Positions 14,708-16,898 of a stretch of DNA of 16,898 nt are shown one piece after another (position 1 is the first letter of the stretch; every line of letters starts with the position of its first letter). This stretch comes from JBDIAR01 sp039812545. GTDB taxonomy: Bacteria; Actinomycetota; Actinomycetes; Actinomycetales; Dermatophilaceae. The stretch lies in NCBI GenBank assembly GCA_039812545.1, contig JBDIAR010000067.1:1-16898 (forward strand), read 5' to 3'. Made by a program: the position numbers and the translations under genes. The notes under the pieces are model-generated. The model ran no database searches. It worked only from the letters and a program-made list of their open reading frames with translations, and was not told the origin of the DNA.

Positions 14708-15980
14708 AACCGTGGCCGAGACTGACGAGCACGCCCCTATCGTCGGTTGGCAACACCGACACCAGGGCCACCCGTCCGGTCTTGACGTTCCACGCCAGCA
14801 GCCGAGACGTGCCTCCCTCCGTTAGGCGCACGTAGAGTTCGTGATCCGTCGCCCAGCCCATCGCCGTGCACGCTCCTTTGGGCACGCGTGGCCCTTGGGG
14901 GAGAGCGAGGGCACGGGGCATGGTCTCGCCCGGCCCGTCCACATAGGCACCTTGAACGTCCAAGGTGAGGGCCCCCCGCTCAGCCAGCATGAGGGCGCCG
15001 GTTGCCGACCGGCCCTGGTCGTTGGTCACCGTGTCCCCCCAGGGGCTCACAGCCAGCTTGCCCGAGGGATTGCCCGCGCCGCCGCCGAGGTTGACCGGCC
15101 GTCGCGACGTCGGGCGGCCGAGGTCGTCGAAGGCCACCAGCTCGACAGTTGTGGCGCTCTGGACGAATCGGGTGCGCCCGCCATAGGCCATCTCGGGCGC
15201 CGCTTCGACCGTCCTCGTCGTCGGATCGACCCGATAGGACCCGGTACTGGTGAGCACGGCGAACCACCGATCGCCTGGAGTCCAGCCGCCGGCATCGACT
15301 GAGTTGGCCGGCAGCGGAATGCGCGTGACCGAGCCATCTCGGACGTCGGCGAAGACGACTTCCCGGTCCTGGACGAAGGCGGCCCGATACCCGTCGGCGG
15401 AGATCAGGCGTGCACCGACCGTCATCCCCTTGCCATTGACCGGGTCCCCGAACGGTCGCAGCGCAGCCTTCTCGATCTCGAAGAGGCGGCCACTGGCCAA
15501 CACCAACACCGGGCGGTAGGTGCCGTCGCCCTTGTCTCGCAGGATCACCGCGGCGATCGGTTCGGATGATCCTCGCCCCGGGCCGAGGTCCGGGAGTTGC
15601 TGCCCGACGGGCAGAGTCAGCGACTTGGGCAGCTTCGGCGGGCCGGCGGCCGGTGCAATGGCGGAAAGGTCCGTGGGGAGGTAGTCGATCGTCACGCCGG
15701 CGACGACCCGCGGCCGTTCATCGGTGGCTGTTGACCGCGTCGCCCCTGAGACGTCGGTCCGAGCGGTGACCGAGGCGATCGTGGTCGTCGCGGGCGAACG
15801 CTGGGACTGCCACAAGGTCACTCCCACGGATATGCCGACGGTGCCCACTATGGCAGCGGCAATGCTCGTCAGAACCCGCCGTCGGCGCCGTCGCCGGCCG
15901 ATGCCCCAGGTCTGCGCAATCAGGTCGACCTGGGGCACGTCAGCAGCGGCGTCGTGCAAGAGCCGACGGATGGTCGTCAT
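14697..15980 (-). CDS. Membrane-anchored propeller-like protein, putative partner of the sigma factor
   Basis: 427 aa. A short cytoplasmic N-terminus (about 1-35) ends in a run of seven or more arginines, followed by one membrane helix (about 36-57, VLTSIAAAIVGTVGISVGVT) and a Ser/Thr-rich linker. The remainder is a large extracytoplasmic domain with repeating strand patterns such as LASGRLFEIEKAALRPFG, GYRAAFVQDREVVFADVRDG and GSYRVDPTTRTVEA. These resemble WD40- or TolB-type beta-propeller blades, though I cannot count blades securely. Its ATG overlaps the sigma stop by 4 bp (ATGA). SigE-family ECF genes of actinobacteria are often followed by such single-pass proteins, so an anti-sigma or sensor role is plausible but unproven. 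No zinc-binding anti-sigma motif is visible. Confidence 0.75.
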   Translation of the reverse strand: MTTIRRLLHDAAADVPQVDLIAQTWGIGRRRRRRRVLTSIAAAIVGTVGISVGVTLWQSQRSPATTTIASVTARTDVSGATRSTATDERPRVVAGVTIDYLPTDLSAIAPAAGPPKLPKSLTLPVGQQLPDLGPGRGSSEPIAAVILRDKGDGTYRPVLVLASGRLFEIEKAALRPFGDPVNGKGMTVGARLISADGYRAAFVQDREVVFADVRDGSVTRIPLPANSVDAGGWTPGDRWFAVLTSTGSYRVDPTTRTVEAAPEMAYGGRTRFVQSATTVELVAFDDLGRPTSRRPVNLGGGAGNPSGKLAVSPWGDTVTNDQGRSATGALMLAERGALTLDVQGAYVDGPGETMPRALALPQGPRVPKGACTAMGWATDHELYVRLTEGGTSRLLAWNVKTGRVALVSVLPTDDRGVLVSLGHGFAR

Positions 15981-16596
15981 CGTGGTGTCCCTTCCGCTGC
16001 TGAGCCGTCGGATCCGGTGAGTGCGGGAACAATCTGTCGCAGACTGGAGAGGGCGGCGTGGTTCTGGCTCTTCACCGTCCCAACCGAGATCCCGAGGATC
16101 GTCGCGACCTCGCGCTCGCTGAGGTCTTCGAAGTGCCGCAGGACGACAACGGCCCGCTGCTTGGCGGTCAGGGCACCCAAGGCGCGGGCCAGGTCGACGC
16201 GCGTTACGGCTTCCCCGTGCCCGCGGTCGCCCGCGTGACCCGCGCGCGACTCTCGGTGTCCGCGCGCGAGATGGCCCACCGTGTCAACGCCTGTCGCTGA
16301 GCCCGACGGCGCCGCCAGAAAGAAACCGCGTCGCGGTAGATGATCCGACGGACGTATGCGTCAGGATGCCCGTCCGCGACTGAGGACCAGCGTCCGGCGA
16401 GCTTCACGAGCGCCCCCTGCACGATGTCTTCTGCTTCGGCAAGGTCACCACAGACGAGGTATGCCGCGCGTACGAGATCCTGTTGCCGCGCACGGACGAA
16501 CTCCGAGAAGCCATCGAAACCTCCGTAACCCGCTGACCTCCGCTCACGCGAGTCACCTGAGCCGAGGCCGCTGGAGTGCAGCGCGCTCAAGGCCAT
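15977..16596 (-). pseudogene. SigE-family ECF sigma factor, split by a frameshift
   Basis: ECF sigma factors direct RNA polymerase to stress promoters through sigma-2 and sigma-4 domains. Here they lie in different frames. The first frame (stop at 16204-16206) carries sigma-2: FSEFVRARQQDLVRAAYLVC, GDLAEAEDIVQGALVKL, DAYVRRIIYRDAVSFWRRRR. The second, open from before 16320 to 15977, carries sigma-4: RVDLARALGALTAKQRAVVV, LRHFEDLSEREVATILG, ISVGTVKSQNHAALSSLR. Adding one base at the GGGG run (16213-16216) would read TGEAVTRVD and restore a normal SigE-family protein. The second frame alone also offers a GTG at 16279. ATG 16596 follows GGAGGG closely; ATG 16620 is an alternative. The ORF extends to 16800, but that part overlaps the HNH gene. 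Sequencing error, real mutation and frameshifting are all possible. Confidence 0.8.
16213..16216 (-). other. Likely frameshift position (GGGG run on the coding strand)
   Basis: Between the sigma-2 and sigma-4 parts, the first frame keeps GC-rich third positions up to the codons ACG GGG AAG, while the second frame has several A/T-ending codons upstream of this point. One more G in this four-G run joins the two frames. The heptamer here is not a canonical -1 slippery site. Confidence 0.5.
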
Positions 16597-16642
16597 TGCC
16601 CTCCGTTCGCCAACGGTCATCCGGGTGGGTGAACTCAACCCC

Positions 16643-16670
16643 TTAACGCACGGCAGACGCCGAAAGGTTG
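16643..16670 (-). promoter_or_regulatory. ECF-like promoter CAACCT-N16-CGTTAA
   Basis: Reading on the minus strand, CAACCT (16670-16665) and CGTTAA (16648-16643) are separated by 16 nt. AAC in the -35 and CGT in the -10 are the hallmarks of ECF promoters. It lies 22 bp before the ATG at 16620 and 46 bp before the ATG at 16596. It fits self-activation by the downstream sigma factor, an inference from motif and position. Confidence 0.5.
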
Positions 16671-16695
16671 TGAGCCGGCCCCGACACCCCAACTC

Positions 16696-16707
16696 CTCAG
16701 CGCTGAG
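16696..16707. promoter_or_regulatory. Perfect 12-bp palindrome CTCAGCGCTGAG
   Basis: An uninterrupted 12-bp palindrome in the gap between the HNH gene end and the sigma promoter, 25 bp upstream of the putative -35. It could be a small operator or chance. No second copy was noticed in the window. Confidence 0.3.
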
Positions 16708-16741
16708 TCGGCAGCCGTTTCGATGCCCCACAACACCCTCC

Positions 16742-16898
16742 TCATGCTGCGGTCGTATGCCGGTGGGGTGGATACCAGCGCACCCCACCGCCCCGGTCAT
16801 CGGGGTTGATGGTGGCGGTGAGGTGGTCGCGGTGCACGATGGTGTGGTGTCGTTCGCAGAGGAGCACCAGGTTGTCCAGGCTGGTGCTCCCGCCGGCT
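16742..16898 (-). CDS. C-terminal end of a DUF222/13E12-type HNH endonuclease, cut by window edge
   Basis: 51 codons and a TGA stop are visible; the N-terminus lies beyond base 16898. The segment TSLDNLVLLCERHHTIVHR is the second half of an HNH nuclease motif, with the zinc-type cysteine and paired histidines (CxxHH) and a following H. It matches the end of the DUF222-HNH proteins known from the mycobacterial 13E12 repeat family, which are multi-copy in actinobacteria and often behave as mobile or intron-like elements. The tail contains one GGCATAC heptamer, read as Arg-His-Thr. Full length and activity cannot be judged from this piece. Confidence 0.85.
   Translation of the reverse strand, partial: AGGSTSLDNLVLLCERHHTIVHRDHLTATINPDDRGGGVRWYPPHRHTTAA

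Larger units (their letters stand above)
406..16761. repeat. Dispersed heptamer GTATGCC/GGCATAC, 31 copies
   Basis: GTATGCC starts at 406, 2228, 2750, 4218, 4706, 6593, 7039, 8137, 8548, 10774, 11115, 11750, 12495, 13304, 13755, 16459 and 16755. GGCATAC starts at 1226, 3239, 3599, 4508, 6075, 6780, 8908, 9091, 10561, 11660, 11884, 12400, 13438 and 13950. All copies are inside genes and none is clustered. Ala-Tyr as GCA TAC accounts for 13, Tyr-Ala as TAT GCC for 10, Gly-Met-Pro for 4 and other frames for 4. The longest gap is 13957-16458. Confidence 0.85.

Noticed and set aside
16200..16280. Programmed -1 ribosomal frameshifting in the sigma gene as the preferred explanation
   Set aside because: No canonical X XXY YYZ heptamer is present at the GGGG run and no strong downstream stem was identified, so an indel or sequencing error is more economical.
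16597..16800. N-terminal extension of the sigma frame up to 16800
   Set aside because: It runs into the HNH gene on the same strand and across the putative ECF promoter, and SigE-family proteins normally start shortly before the FVRARQQ segment.
1..16898. tRNA, rRNA, riboswitch or CRISPR features
   Set aside because: No cloverleaf, rRNA core or array-like repeat was recognised. In particular there is no FMN riboswitch space before ribF, where only 34 bp separate it from the preceding gene.

Overview
The window is very GC-rich (about 70%) and looks like an actinobacterial chromosome. Supporting signs are the Gly/Pro/Arg-rich N-terminal region of IF-2, starts with a TAnnnT box 6-7 nt upstream and no Shine-Dalgarno sequence, a SigE-family ECF sigma factor next to a membrane-anchored partner, and a 13E12-type HNH endonuclease. 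Micrococcales is a reasonable guess; I cannot fix family or genus from sequence alone.

Layout. Bases 1-5228 are the translation block infB (5' end outside the window), a Trm11-like methyltransferase, rbfA and truB, all on + and overlapping or closely spaced. Bases 5281-8839 carry a membrane-anchored S15/CocE-type hydrolase and a PaiB-like FMN-binding protein, followed by ribF. In many bacteria ribF follows truB directly, so this block looks opened by insertion. Bases 8885-10795 encode a long-chain acyl-CoA ligase with a strong ribosome binding site. Bases 10846-12601 form a compact three-gene operon (VOC/PhnB-like, TetR regulator, DHFR-like reductase) whose promoter is filled by a perfect 22-bp palindrome, so it is probably autoregulated. 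Bases 12712-14673 encode a B12-binding-domain radical SAM protein. From 14697 to the end everything is on -: a membrane-anchored propeller-like protein, a SigE-family sigma factor split between two frames, and the C-terminal end of an HNH endonuclease.

Two patterns cut across genes. First, the heptamer GTATGCC/GGCATAC occurs 31 times (17 and 14 per orientation), where base composition predicts about two. It is read in all three codon frames and forces otherwise rare codons, so a DNA-level role is likely; this is the best candidate for something undescribed. Second, four + strand genes begin 6-7 nt after a TAnnnT box with no ribosome binding site, which suggests leaderless transcripts, while neighbouring genes have strong ribosome binding sites.

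No stretch over 300 bases lacks a gene. The longest non-coding gap, about 145 bp at 16597-16741, holds the likely sigma promoter and a palindrome.
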